Assembly: GCF_001898325.1 (NCBI RefSeq)
Contig: NZ_MKTR01000024.1
Span: forward strand, 120,587-184,586
DNA from: Microbacterium sp. 67-17
GTDB lineage: Bacteria; Actinomycetota; Actinomycetes; Actinomycetales; Microbacteriaceae
Direction: 5' to 3'
DNA length: 64,000 bases
Shown: in pieces, positions 1 to 9,472 of the stretch
Numbering within the stretch: the stretch's first letter is position 1
Layout of the letters: every line of letters starts with the position of its first letter
Position numbers and translations under genes: made by a program
Notes under the pieces: model-generated
Told to the model about the DNA's origin: nothing
Database searches by the model: none
The model's input: the letters and a program-made list of their open reading frames with translations, nothing else

Positions 1-92
1 CTGGGTATCCAGCCTCCCCGCCACTGTCGTTATCGCCCCTCACCGCCCGCCTGTCGGCCACGCATTTCGGTGCGCCGACCCGACCTGTCTCC

Positions 93-98
93 TAGGAT
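93..98 (+). promoter_or_regulatory. -10 box for the nucleoside operon
   Basis: TAGGAT (TANNNT consensus) ends 7 nt before the ATG at 106. That spacing fits a leaderless transcript, and no Shine-Dalgarno sequence is visible. No convincing -35 box is seen. Positions 1-92 hold no recognisable coding sequence. Confidence 0.5.
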
Positions 99-105
99 CG
101 GCATC

Positions 106-1622
106 ATGAAGCTCGAACTCCGCGGGATCACCAAGCGGTTCGGCAGCCTCGTCGCAAACGACCACATCGATCTCGTGGTCGAACCCGGAGAGATTCACTG
201 TCTCCTCGGCGAGAACGGCGCCGGCAAGTCAACGCTGATGAACGTTCTCTACGGTCTGTACCAGGCCGACGAGGGCACGATCCTCCTCGACGATCACGTC
301 CAGAACTTTCACGGTCCCGGCGACGCCATGCGCGCGGGCATCGGCATGGTGCACCAGCACTTCATGCTGATCCCGGTGTTCACCGTCGCCGAGAACGTGA
401 TGCTCGGTCACGAATCCACCAAAGCGGGAGGGTTCCTCGACCTGAATGCGGCCCGGCAGCGCGTCCGGGAGATCTCGGAGCGGTTCGGGTTCGACGTCGA
501 CCCCGACGCGCTCGTCGAGGAGCTGCCCGTCGGGGTGCAGCAGCGCGTTGAGATCATCAAGGCGCTCTCGCGGGACGCGAAGGTCCTCGTCTTCGATGAG
601 CCGACCGCCGTGCTCACGCCGCAAGAGACCGACGAGCTCATGGCGATCATGCGCCAGCTCAAGGACGCCGGCGCCTCCATCGTCTTCATCACCCACAAGC
701 TTCGCGAAGTCCGCGAAGTGGCTGACCGCATCACCGTCATCCGCCTCGGCAAGGTCGTCGGCGAAGCATCGCCCGAGTCATCGAACGCCGAGCTCGCGTC
801 GATGATGGTCGGCCGGGCCGTCGAACTCACGGTCCACAAAGATCCGCCGCAACTGCGCGACTCCGCTCTCGTGGTCTCGCACCTGTCGGTGCTCGACCAC
901 ACCGGCCACCCCATCGTCGACGACGTCAGTTTCGAGGTCCGCGGTGGCGAGATCCTCGCCGTCGCGGGTGTGCAAGGCAATGGGCAGACCGAGCTCACGG
1001 AGGCGCTGGTCGGCCTCCAGGAGATCGTGCGGGGCTCTGCCACGCTCAACGGAACCGAGCTCATCGGCCGGAGCGTCCGCGGCATCCTGGACACCGGCGT
1101 CGGGTTCGTGCCGGAGGACCGCAAGGAAGATGGCCTCGTCGGCCCGTTCACGATCGCCGAAAACCTCATGCTCGATCGCGCTCACGGTGCTCCGTTCGTG
1201 AAGGCGGGCACCGTGCAGCGCGCCGCACTGGCAGCGTTCGCGCAGGAGAAGTTCGAGGAGTTCGACGTCCGCGCACAGGGCGTCGATACTCCCGTCGGTA
1301 CCCTCTCGGGTGGCAATCAGCAGAAGGTCGTGCTCGCTCGTGAGCTCAGTCGCGAGCTGTCGCTGCTGGTCGCCGCGCAACCGACGCGCGGCGTGGATGT
1401 CGGTTCCATCGAGTTCATCCACAAGCGTGTCGTGCAGACGCGGGATGCCGGCATCCCCGTGGTCGTCGTATCCACGGAACTGGACGAAGTCGTCGCCCTC
1501 GCGGACCGGATCATGGTGATGTACCGCGGACGCATCGTCGGCATCGTTCCGGGGGACACACCGCGCGAAGTCCTGGGCCTCATGATGGCCGGGGAGACCC
1601 CGAGCACGGAAGGAGCCGCAGC

Positions 1623-1626
<4 letters not shown>
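106..1626 (+). CDS. Nucleoside/simple-sugar ABC importer, ATP-binding protein
   Basis: Tandem-domain ATPase (506 aa) that energises uptake of nucleosides by a BMP/NupOPQ-type importer on the inner face of the membrane. The first nucleotide-binding domain has Walker A GENGAGKS (residues 35-42), a degenerate signature PVGVQQ (about 141-146) and Walker B LVFDEPTA (161-168). The second has the degenerate P-loop GVQGNGQTE, signature LSGGNQQKVVLAR and the AAQPTRGVDVG block normal for this subfamily. An upstream in-frame GTG at 70 exists, but the ATG at 106 lies 7 nt after a TAGGAT box and matches the family start. It overlaps the next permease by 4 nt. The binding lipoprotein normally found with this set is not in the window and is probably just upstream. 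The nucleoside specificity rests mainly on the cdd-deoA-add context. Confidence 0.93.
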
Positions 1627-2914
<1,288 letters not shown>

Positions 2915-2918
<4 letters not shown>

Positions 2919-4216
2919 GCACCACCGCATCTCCCACGGGCGAAGGGACCGTACCCATCGCCCCGCTGGTGACCGCCCAGCCCGAGAAGATTCGCAGCTG
3001 GAAGGTTCCGATCGCGCTCACGAACTTCACGGCGCTTTTTGCCATCCTGCTGCTCGTTGCGCCGCGGGAGGGGGTCACGACCTTCCGGTTGTCAACACCC
3101 ACCGACGCGATTCAGCTGCCCGAACTCGCCGTGCCCGTCATGGCGACCGCGTGGGTCTGCGTCGTGCTGCTGGCACTGCTGACTGTCGCATCCGTGTTCT
3201 TCGTCCGAGCCTTCGCGCGCTCGCCGCTGTGGATCGTGATCGTCTACATCCTGGCGATCGTCGTCGGGTTCCTTACCTGGGCTGCGGCGGGCGCGGCGAT
3301 CCCGGTCACGGGACTTCTGATGGGCTCGCTCGGACTCGCCGTTCCGCTCATCTTCGGTGCCCTGGGCGGCGTGATCGGCGAGCGTGCCGGAGTGGTGAAC
3401 ATCGCGATCGAAGGTCAGCTCCTGGCGGGGGCGTTCACCGCCGCCGTCGTTGCCTCCGCGACTCGTCAGCCTCTCCTCGGCCTTCTCGCGGCGATGGTCG
3501 CCGGAGTTCTCGTGGCCTTCATCCTCGCAGCGTTCGCCATCAAGTACCTCGTCGATCAGGTCATCGTCGGTGTCGTGCTGAACGTCCTCGTGATCGGCTT
3601 GACGAGCTTCTTGTACTCGCAGGTGCTGCAGCCCAACGGCGCGACCCTCAACAGCCCGCCGCGGTTTGACCGGATGCCGATTCCGTTCCTTGCCGACATC
3701 CCCGTCATCGGCCCGGTGCTTTTCAACCAGACGATCATCGTGTACCTCATGTACATCGCCGTGGCGGCGGTCTACGTGGGCATGTTCCACACCCGCTGGG
3801 GTCTGCGGCTACGTGCGGTCGGCGAGCACCCGCAGGCCGCTGACACCGTCGGCATCAAGGTCAATGCGACCCGGTTCTGGAACGTCCTGCTCGCCGGTGC
3901 CATCGCCGGCCTCGGTGGCACCGTGTTCACGATCGGAAACGGCATCGCCTTCAACAAGGAGATGACAGCCGGCGCCGGCTTCATCGCGCTTGCAGCCGTC
4001 ATCTTCGGCCAGTGGGACCCGATCAAGGCGACGCTTGCGGCGCTGCTGTTCGGGTTCGCGTCGAGCCTGCAGAACACCCTCAGCATCGTCGGTTCGCCGG
4101 TGCCGAGCGAGTTCATGCTCATGCTGCCGTACGTCGTCACGATCTTCGTGGTCGCCGGTGTCGTCGGACGCTCGCGGGCGCCTGCAGCCGACGGAAAGCC
4201 CTATATCAAGGAATAA
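2915..4216 (+). CDS. Nucleoside ABC importer, permease 2
   Basis: Second channel subunit (433 aa), NupQ-like. The first 150 residues hold extra membrane segments. The conserved family core follows: GERAGVVNIAIEGQLL, DQVIVGVVLNVLVIG, and the loop RAVGEHPQAADTVGIKV that matches the RAVGENPNAARVAGI loop of permease 1. The ATG overlaps the stop of permease 1. A 14-bp hairpin lies between this gene and cdd, so the transporter and the enzymes may be expressed at different levels although they appear to share an operon. Confidence 0.92.
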
Positions 4217-4221
4217 CGGGA

Positions 4222-4252
4222 TCAGCGCCCTCGCCACCGGCGGGGGCGCTGA
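4222..4252 (+). other. Intra-operon hairpin between permease and cdd
   Basis: Two 14-nt arms (4222-4235 and 4239-4252) pair completely, with one G-U wobble and a 3-nt loop. No T-tract follows, and cdd starts 26 nt later with its own GGGAGG site. It could be a partial terminator or a block to 3' exonucleases. Confidence 0.55.
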
Positions 4253-4278
4253 GACCTGCGTGAGCCGGGAGGATCCGC

Positions 4279-4680
4279 ATGACAGACATCGATTGGGACG
4301 GGCTGCGTACCGAGGCGATCTCGGCCATGCGCCGCGCCTACGCCCCGTATTCGAACTACTCGGTGGGAGCCGCTGCGCTCGTCGACGATGGACGCGTCGT
4401 CGCCGGGTGCAACGTCGAGAATGCCTCGTACGGTGTCGGACTGTGTGCTGAGTGCGGACTCGTCTCGGCGTTGCACATGAGCGGTGGGGGCAGACTCACG
4501 GCGTTCGTCTGCGTCAACGGACAAGAGCAGATCATCATGCCCTGCGGCCGGTGCCGCCAGCTCCTCTACGAACACTCCGCGCCCGGGATGCTGCTGCACA
4601 CCGTCTCTGGCATCCGCACGATCGATGAGGTGTTGCCGGATGCCTTCGGGCCCCGCGACCTCGAGGAGGCACGCGCGTGA
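4279..4680 (+). CDS. cdd: Cytidine deaminase
   Basis: Hydrolytic zinc enzyme (133 aa) that converts cytidine or deoxycytidine to uridine or deoxyuridine plus ammonia. The homotetrameric-type signature is intact: YAPYSNYSVGAA near the N-terminus, the substrate motif NVENASYG, and zinc ligands from the CAEC and PCGRC cysteines with the adjacent catalytic glutamate. Length is normal for the tetrameric class. A strong GGGAGG ribosome site precedes the ATG. The 3' end overlaps deoA by 4 nt. The uridine products would feed the phosphorylase encoded next. Confidence 0.96.
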   Translation: MTDIDWDGLRTEAISAMRRAYAPYSNYSVGAAALVDDGRVVAGCNVENASYGVGLCAECGLVSALHMSGGGRLTAFVCVNGQEQIIMPCGRCRQLLYEHSAPGMLLHTVSGIRTIDEVLPDAFGPRDLEEARA

Positions 4681-5975
4681 CCGAGGCATCGATCGAGCCG
4701 TTCGACGCCGTTGACGTCATCCGTATCAAGCGAGACGGTGGTGCCGTTCCCGAAGCGGAGTTGCGCTGGATGGTCGACGCCTACACACGCGGATACGTTG
4801 CCGATGCGCAGATGGCGGCGTTTGCGATGGCGACCCTGCTCAACGGCATGCAGCGCGACGAGATCCGGGTCATGACCGATGCGATGATCGCCTCGGGGGA
4901 GCGGATGAGCTTCACGGGACTCGGCAAGCCGACAGTGGACAAACACTCGACGGGGGGAGTGGGAGACAAGATCACGCTCCCGCTCGCGCCGCTGGTGGCG
5001 TCCTTCGGCGTCGCCGTGCCGCAGCTGTCGGGACGAGGCCTCGGACACACCGGGGGAACCCTCGACAAGCTCGAGTCGATCCCGGGCTGGCGCGCGGCGC
5101 TCTCGAACGCCGAGATGACCGCGCAGCTGCGGGATGTGGGCGCCGTGATCTGCGCCGCCGGCTCCGGCCTTGCCCCCGCCGACAAGAAGCTCTATGCGCT
5201 GCGCGATGTGACCGGCACCGTCGAGGCGATCCCTCTCATCGCCTCGAGCATCATGTCCAAGAAGATCGCCGAGGGCACGGATTCGTTGGTGCTGGACGTC
5301 AAGTTCGGCTCGGGCGCGTTCATGCGGGATGTCGATCGCGCGCGCGAGCTCGCACGCACGATGGTCGCTCTCGGGACCGACTCCGGGGTTGCCACGACGG
5401 CGCTGCTGACCAATATGGACACGCCGCTGGGACGTGCGATCGGCAATGCCAACGAGGTCCGGGAATCCGTCGAGGTGCTTGCCGGCGGTGGGCCTGCCGA
5501 CGTCGTGGAGCTCACGATCGCCCTGGCACGGGAAATGCTGGCTCTGGCCGGGCAACGGGATGCCGACGTCGAGGCGGCGCTGGCCGACGGACGCGCCATG
5601 GACTCCTGGCGCGCGATGATCCTCGCCCAGGGCGGGGACCCGGACGCCGAGCTGCCCGCCCCGCGCGAGACGCACACCGTGACCGCGCCTCGCGCGGGGA
5701 TCGTGACCCGCATGGAGGCCCTGCCGTTCGGAATCGCCGCGTGGCGGCTGGGTGCCGGTCGTGCACGCGCCGAGGACCCCGTCATCCATGCCGCGGGTAT
5801 CGACCTTCACGTCAAGCCGGGCGACTCCGTGGCATCCGGCGCCCCGCTCTTCACGCTCTCGGCGCAGGATGCCGCGCGGTTCCCGCGAGCACTGGACGCG
5901 CTCGAGAACGCATGGGAGATTGGGGAGGCCGAGGTCTCGCGCACCCCCCTCGTTCTCGAACGCATCACCGCCTAA
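4677..5975 (+). CDS. deoA: Thymidine (pyrimidine-nucleoside) phosphorylase
   Basis: Cleaves thymidine, deoxyuridine or uridine with phosphate to the base and (deoxy)ribose-1-phosphate (432 aa). The phosphate-binding signature KHSTGGVGDK is at residues 89-98, and SGRGLGHTGGTLDKLES follows. GSGLAPADKKLYALRDVTGTV is also typical. The C-terminal domain is complete. The GTG start overlaps the cdd stop (GTGA), so the two are coupled. It may have the wider pyrimidine specificity of Pdp enzymes; sequence reading alone does not decide this. Confidence 0.95.
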   Translation: MTEASIEPFDAVDVIRIKRDGGAVPEAELRWMVDAYTRGYVADAQMAAFAMATLLNGMQRDEIRVMTDAMIASGERMSFTGLGKPTVDKHSTGGVGDKITLPLAPLVASFGVAVPQLSGRGLGHTGGTLDKLESIPGWRAALSNAEMTAQLRDVGAVICAAGSGLAPADKKLYALRDVTGTVEAIPLIASSIMSKKIAEGTDSLVLDVKFGSGAFMRDVDRARELARTMVALGTDSGVATTALLTNMDTPLGRAIGNANEVRESVEVLAGGGPADVVELTIALAREMLALAGQRDADVEAALADGRAMDSWRAMILAQGGDPDAELPAPRETHTVTAPRAGIVTRMEALPFGIAAWRLGAGRARAEDPVIHAAGIDLHVKPGDSVASGAPLFTLSAQDAARFPRALDALENAWEIGEAEVSRTPLVLERITA

Positions 5976-6027
5976 GCATCCTTCGTTCTTCCCCGCCACA
6001 GCCATCCCCCTTCTTCCAGGAGCCCTC

Positions 6028-7143
6028 ATGTCGATCGATCAGCACGGTGACCACGTCTTGCAGGGGATGTCGATCCGCAAGCTCCCCAAGGTGTCGCTGC
6101 ACGACCACCTCGACGGCGGTGTGCGGCCGGCGACGATTCTGGAGCTTGCCGACGAGGTCGGTCTTGAGGTTCCCGAAGACACCGCTGACGATCTCGCCGA
6201 CTGGATCGCCGAGCGCTCCGACTCGGGCTCGCTCGTCGAGTACCTCAAGACCTTCGACCTCACCGTCGGGGTCATGCAGACCCGCGAGGGGCTCACTCGC
6301 GTTGCCCGTGAGTTCGTCGAGGACCTCGCCACCGACGGTGTGATCTACGGCGAGGTGCGGTGGGCGCCCGAGCAGCACCTGTCGGGTGGGCTGTCGCTCG
6401 AGGAAGTCGTCGAGGCCGTACAGGACGGCATCGAGGAGGGTGAGGATGCCGCAGAGCAGGCAGGTCACGACATCCGTGTCGGGCAGCTGATCACCGCGAT
6501 GCGGCACACCGACCGGTCCCTGGAGATCGCGCGGCTGGCCGTGCAGTGGCGTGAGCGCGGGGCTGTCGGCTTCGACATCGCGGGCCCCGAAGACGGATTC
6601 CTCCCCTCGCGCCACCGCGAGGCGTTCGACTACCTCGCCAGCGAGTTCTTCCCCGTCACCGTCCACGCGGGTGAGGCCGCCGGATTGGACTCGATCCGTT
6701 CGGCCCTGCTCGATGGGCGAGCGCTGCGCCTCGGCCACGGGGTGCGGATCGCTGAAGACCTCGATGTCGTCTCCCGCGCGGGTGACGAGGTGCTGGTTCA
6801 GTTCGGTGACCTTGCCCGCTGGGTGCGTGACCGCGAGATTCCGCTCGAGTTGTCGCCGACTTCGAACCTGCAGACCGGAGCGATCTCGGCGTGGGGCGAG
6901 GAGCTCGCCGATCACCCCTTTGACCTGCTCTACCAGCTGGGCTTCTCGGTGACGGTCAATGTCGACAACCGCACGATGAGCCGGACGTCGCTGACTCGTG
7001 AGCTGGCCATCCTCGCCGACGCTTTCGAGTACGACCTCGACGACCTCGAAGTCTTCCAGCTCAACGCCGCGGCCGGTGCCTTCCTGCCGGTCGAGGAGCG
7101 CGAGGAACTCATCGAACTCATCGGCGAGGGCTTCGACCGCTAA
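6028..7143 (+). CDS. add: Adenosine deaminase
   Basis: Metal-dependent deaminase (371 aa) converting adenosine or deoxyadenosine to inosine or deoxyinosine. The metal ligands are recognisable in LHDHLDGG near residue 20, VHAGEA in the middle and LGHGVRI. The final aspartate lies in TVNVDNRTMS, a variant of the usual NTDDP motif seen in other actinobacterial ADDs. The reading frame is open far upstream inside deoA, but the ATG at 6028 has a GGAG site 7-10 nt before it and begins the conserved protein. Last gene of the operon. Its product could go to the PNP at 18877-19710. Confidence 0.94.
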   Translation: MSIDQHGDHVLQGMSIRKLPKVSLHDHLDGGVRPATILELADEVGLEVPEDTADDLADWIAERSDSGSLVEYLKTFDLTVGVMQTREGLTRVAREFVEDLATDGVIYGEVRWAPEQHLSGGLSLEEVVEAVQDGIEEGEDAAEQAGHDIRVGQLITAMRHTDRSLEIARLAVQWRERGAVGFDIAGPEDGFLPSRHREAFDYLASEFFPVTVHAGEAAGLDSIRSALLDGRALRLGHGVRIAEDLDVVSRAGDEVLVQFGDLARWVRDREIPLELSPTSNLQTGAISAWGEELADHPFDLLYQLGFSVTVNVDNRTMSRTSLTRELAILADAFEYDLDDLEVFQLNAAAGAFLPVEEREELIELIGEGFDR

Positions 7144-7188
7144 GCGGCTGCGGCTGCGGTCGCAGGCCAGGGGTTGCGGCCGAGGGTC

Positions 7189-7268
7189 GCTAACTCCTCA
7201 AGATCGGTCCATCATCCCCGTCGACGATGGCGTCGCGGCGGCATCCAGCCCGGATTTGCGGAGTTAGC
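7189..7268. repeat. 80-bp inverted-end element, copy 1
   Basis: Left end GCTAACTCCTCA (7189-7200), right end TGCGGAGTTAGC (7257-7268). Exactly 80 bp with a 56-bp interior that does not resemble the other copies. It lies between the convergent add and DUF559 genes. Confidence 0.85.
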
Positions 7269-7351
7269 TACCGCGACGGCGTGAACGTCGGCGGAGGCGC
7301 GACCGGTCGTGCTGACGCTGGATGGGGACGAGCGGCGACGCCTATCGCGCA

Positions 7352-7431
7352 GCTAACTCCTCACGAGCGGCCAAGTCATGCATCCGCAGATCTCGCGAGT
7401 CCGCAGAACCTCGTGGTCTTGCGGAGTTAGC
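7352..7431. repeat. 80-bp inverted-end element, copy 2
   Basis: Left end GCTAACTCCTCA (7352-7363), right end TGCGGAGTTAGC (7420-7431); 80 bp. The right end supplies the stop codon of the DUF559 gene (TAA on the minus strand at 7427-7429). Copy 1 ends 83 bp before it. Confidence 0.85.
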
Positions 7432-8284
7432 GACGACGAGCACGAACAGGATTACCTCGCTCGATGATCGTGCGAAGCGTCGCGGTTAGCTCATCTCGGT
7501 GATGCAGGATGTCTTCCGCGATCGGCCGGATCGTCGTGTAGCCGAGAGTCGCCGCCGCTATATCGCGGCGCCGATCGCGCTTTGCAGCCTCCCAGCCCGC
7601 GTGGTGCGCTTCACTGTCGCATTCGACGATCAGCCAGCCATCGACGACGAAATCGACCCGTCCGACCCCGGCAATGTGCTGCTGCACACGAATGTCGCAT
7701 CCGAGCGTGCGGAGGATGAGCCGCATGAGCGACTCGGTGCCGGACTCCGCCCGTCGATCGAGGAGCCCGCGGAGTGCTCGGTAACGCAGCGGAAGACGCG
7801 CGAAGACCTCACGCAGATCTGATTCAGTGACAAGGCCCCTGTGCCATGCGCTATCGAGCGTTGCGATGGCGGACCGTGGATCCTGGCACCGGCAGGCCTG
7901 CGCGAGGGCCTCGATCCAGGGCGTGATCGGCGAACAGCGCTGGGCTCCGGTGGCGCGCCAGTGTGCGACGACGTGGTGCGGGCGCGCTGGCAGCCGGCTC
8001 GCGCCGATGTCGAGCTGCACGTGAAGCGGCGGTTCGGACGCAATGAAGATGCCTGCCTCGCGGAGCAGAGAGACGCAGTCCAGCCGACCGCCGAAGCGTG
8101 CCGCTTCGGAAAGGCATGGTGGCGCATCGACCGCGAGGTACTTGCCGCGCCTCACGCGAAGGAGCTGCCCGGAATCAACCAACAACCTGATGCGCCGTTC
8201 CGACAGACCGTGCGCGCGGAGGTCCGACGTCTCCAGGATCTGGTGGTGGAGGGCGGGGGATGTCGCGCTCGGTGCGTTCGGCAT
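7427..8284 (-). CDS. Orphan AbiEi-type wHTH / DUF559 nuclease-fold protein
   Basis: 285-aa protein. Residues about 10-60 look like the AbiEi_4 winged helix (LRAHGLSERRIRLLVDSGQLLRVRRGKYL). Residues about 180-275 match DUF559, a Vsr-like PD-(D/E)xK nuclease fold, with candidate acidic residues E184 (GTESLMR), D211 (GRVDFVV), E221 and D223 (IVECDSEAHH), then RDRRRD. No AbiEii-like toxin partner is next to it, so calling it an antitoxin is not justified. I prefer ATG 8284; an in-frame TTG lies 12 nt further upstream. Four 80-bp repeat copies surround it, two on each side, and its stop codon lies inside one. The role is unknown. Such orphan genes are common in Actinobacteria. Confidence 0.75.
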   Translation of the reverse strand: MPNAPSATSPALHHQILETSDLRAHGLSERRIRLLVDSGQLLRVRRGKYLAVDAPPCLSEAARFGGRLDCVSLLREAGIFIASEPPLHVQLDIGASRLPARPHHVVAHWRATGAQRCSPITPWIEALAQACRCQDPRSAIATLDSAWHRGLVTESDLREVFARLPLRYRALRGLLDRRAESGTESLMRLILRTLGCDIRVQQHIAGVGRVDFVVDGWLIVECDSEAHHAGWEAAKRDRRRDIAAATLGYTTIRPIAEDILHHRDELTATLRTIIERGNPVRARRR

Positions 8285-8406
8285 GCGTGGAGTCAACCGT
8301 CGTGAGGGGGATAACGGCCAACGGATGTCATCGCTGGGGAGAACAGCGCTCAGGAGCGACGTGGGGAGGATCGGTTCTCGCCCGGGGTGTTTGCCCGCAG
8401 GGCGTT

Positions 8407-8486
8407 GCTAACTCCGCAATATGAGGGGCGCGGCCGGGGCTACGAGGCTGAAACGTCCATCGGTACGGCGAGTATGAGGAGTTGGC
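8407..8486. repeat. 80-bp inverted-end element, copy 3
   Basis: Left end GCTAACTCCGCA (8407-8418), right end TGAGGAGTTGGC (8475-8486); 80 bp. Both ends differ slightly from copies 1 and 2, but the length is identical. Confidence 0.8.
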
Positions 8487-8536
8487 TGCGGCCGTGGCGT
8501 CCGGTGGGCGGATGCGCCGCTCGCCGGTCGGTGGCC

Positions 8537-8616
8537 GCTAACTCCTCACGATTGCCTCGGGTTAGGGCACGAGCGGACAGGAACTGCCGCTGAGGCGGCA
8601 GATGTGCGGAGTTGGC
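8537..8616. repeat. 80-bp inverted-end element, copy 4
   Basis: Left end GCTAACTCCTCA (8537-8548), right end TGCGGAGTTGGC (8605-8616); 80 bp. It lies 48 bp downstream of the hydrolase stop codon, on the 3' side of that gene. Confidence 0.8.
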
Positions 8617-8664
8617 AGCAGTCCCGCAGCAGCCACCGATGCCGCAGTGCCCCCTGCGGGCGTG

Positions 8665-9444
8665 TCAGTCAGCAACCTGCGTCTGGAAGAAGTGGTCGAT
8701 CTCGGACGTGAGGGTCTCGGTCATGGCGGCATCGGAGATGGTCGGTGTGCCGTCGCCGGGCTGCAGGCCGTAGTCACCGAATGACGAGTGCGCGGCACCC
8801 GCGATCTCGACCATGTCGGCATCCGCCGGGAGGAGCGGGCGGGCATCCGCGATCTTCTCGGGAGTCGAGAGGCCGTCGAGCTCACCGGCGAGGCTGAGCA
8901 CCGGCAACCCCGACGCGCTGAGGTCGTTCGCGCAGTAGGAAGCGAACAGAATCAGCGCCTCGGCATCCTGCGTCAGCTGGCAGGCACGAACCCCGCCGAG
9001 TGAGTGGCCACCAACGGCCCAGGTGTCGACGTCCGGGGCAAGGCTCGTGAAGGCGCCAAGCGATCTGAGATCGAAGAACGCGAGGTTCAGCCACGGCTTG
9101 GTGATCACGACGGTCGTCCCCGACTCGACGATGCCCGAGAGCTTCGCGGCATAGGCCCACGGGTCGACCTTCGCGCCCGGAATGAAGACGAGCCCGTCAC
9201 CGGTCGCGCCTTCGGTGGGTGAGAGCACGATTGCTGCCGAATCGTCAGTGATCGAGATGGCGGGATTCGCCTTCACGGAAGCAAGCGGTTCGGGCTCTGC
9301 CGCCATCACGCCCACCTGCGAGTAGATGACGATCCCCACGATGGCGACCATCAGCAGGATGCCGAGACTTGCGGCGATCCATCCGATGACCCGTACCGCG
9401 CGGGAGCGGCGTCGTTGCGGCGGCGGGGCAGACTCGGCATCCAC
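8665..9444 (-). CDS. Membrane-anchored alpha/beta hydrolase
   Basis: 259-aa protein with a basic N-terminus (QRRRSRAVR), one membrane segment (about residues 20-42) and an extracellular alpha/beta-hydrolase domain. The nucleophile elbow GGHSLGG, an acidic residue in LAGELDGL and a histidine in GAAHSSFGDYG form a plausible Ser-Asp-His triad. The substrate is unknown. The open frame extends upstream into the next gene, but GTG 9444 sits exactly 6 nt after a TACGCT box, which supports it as the start. The stop of the PTS regulator lies 28 nt further upstream, so the two minus-strand genes are tandem with separate initiation likely. Confidence 0.75.
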   Translation of the reverse strand: MDAESAPPPQRRRSRAVRVIGWIAASLGILLMVAIVGIVIYSQVGVMAAEPEPLASVKANPAISITDDSAAIVLSPTEGATGDGLVFIPGAKVDPWAYAAKLSGIVESGTTVVITKPWLNLAFFDLRSLGAFTSLAPDVDTWAVGGHSLGGVRACQLTQDAEALILFASYCANDLSASGLPVLSLAGELDGLSTPEKIADARPLLPADADMVEIAGAAHSSFGDYGLQPGDGTPTISDAAMTETLTSEIDHFFQTQVAD

Positions 9445-9450
9445 CCCTTC

Positions 9451-9456
9451 AGCGTA
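9451..9456 (-). promoter_or_regulatory. -10 box of the alpha/beta hydrolase gene
   Basis: TACGCT on the minus strand, 6 nt before GTG 9444; leaderless arrangement. Confidence 0.45.
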
Positions 9457-9472
9457 GTGAACCGGAGCGGGA

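Larger units (their letters stand above)
8285..8664. other. Gene-free region with two 80-bp elements
   Basis: About 380 bp between the DUF559 start and the hydrolase stop. It holds repeat copies 3 and 4, separated by 50 bp, and presumably the DUF559 promoter. Short open frames here lack coding character or recognisable motifs. Confidence 0.6.

Noticed and set aside
4566..6029. 487-aa open frame on the minus strand over cdd/deoA
   Set aside because: Antisense shadow of a recognised gene; Arg/Gly/His-rich composition and no motifs. Such frames are expected at high GC.
7141..7163. GCGGCTGCG triplet-like repeat after add
   Set aside because: A very short run of three similar units; likely chance in GC-rich sequence.
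7427..8284. Functional AbiE toxin-antitoxin system
   Set aside because: Only the AbiEi-like wHTH is present, fused to DUF559; no AbiEii nucleotidyltransferase toxin lies on either side.
7189..8616. CRISPR array
   Set aside because: Repeats are inverted pairs separated by irregular distances, not direct repeats with regular spacers, and no cas gene is present.
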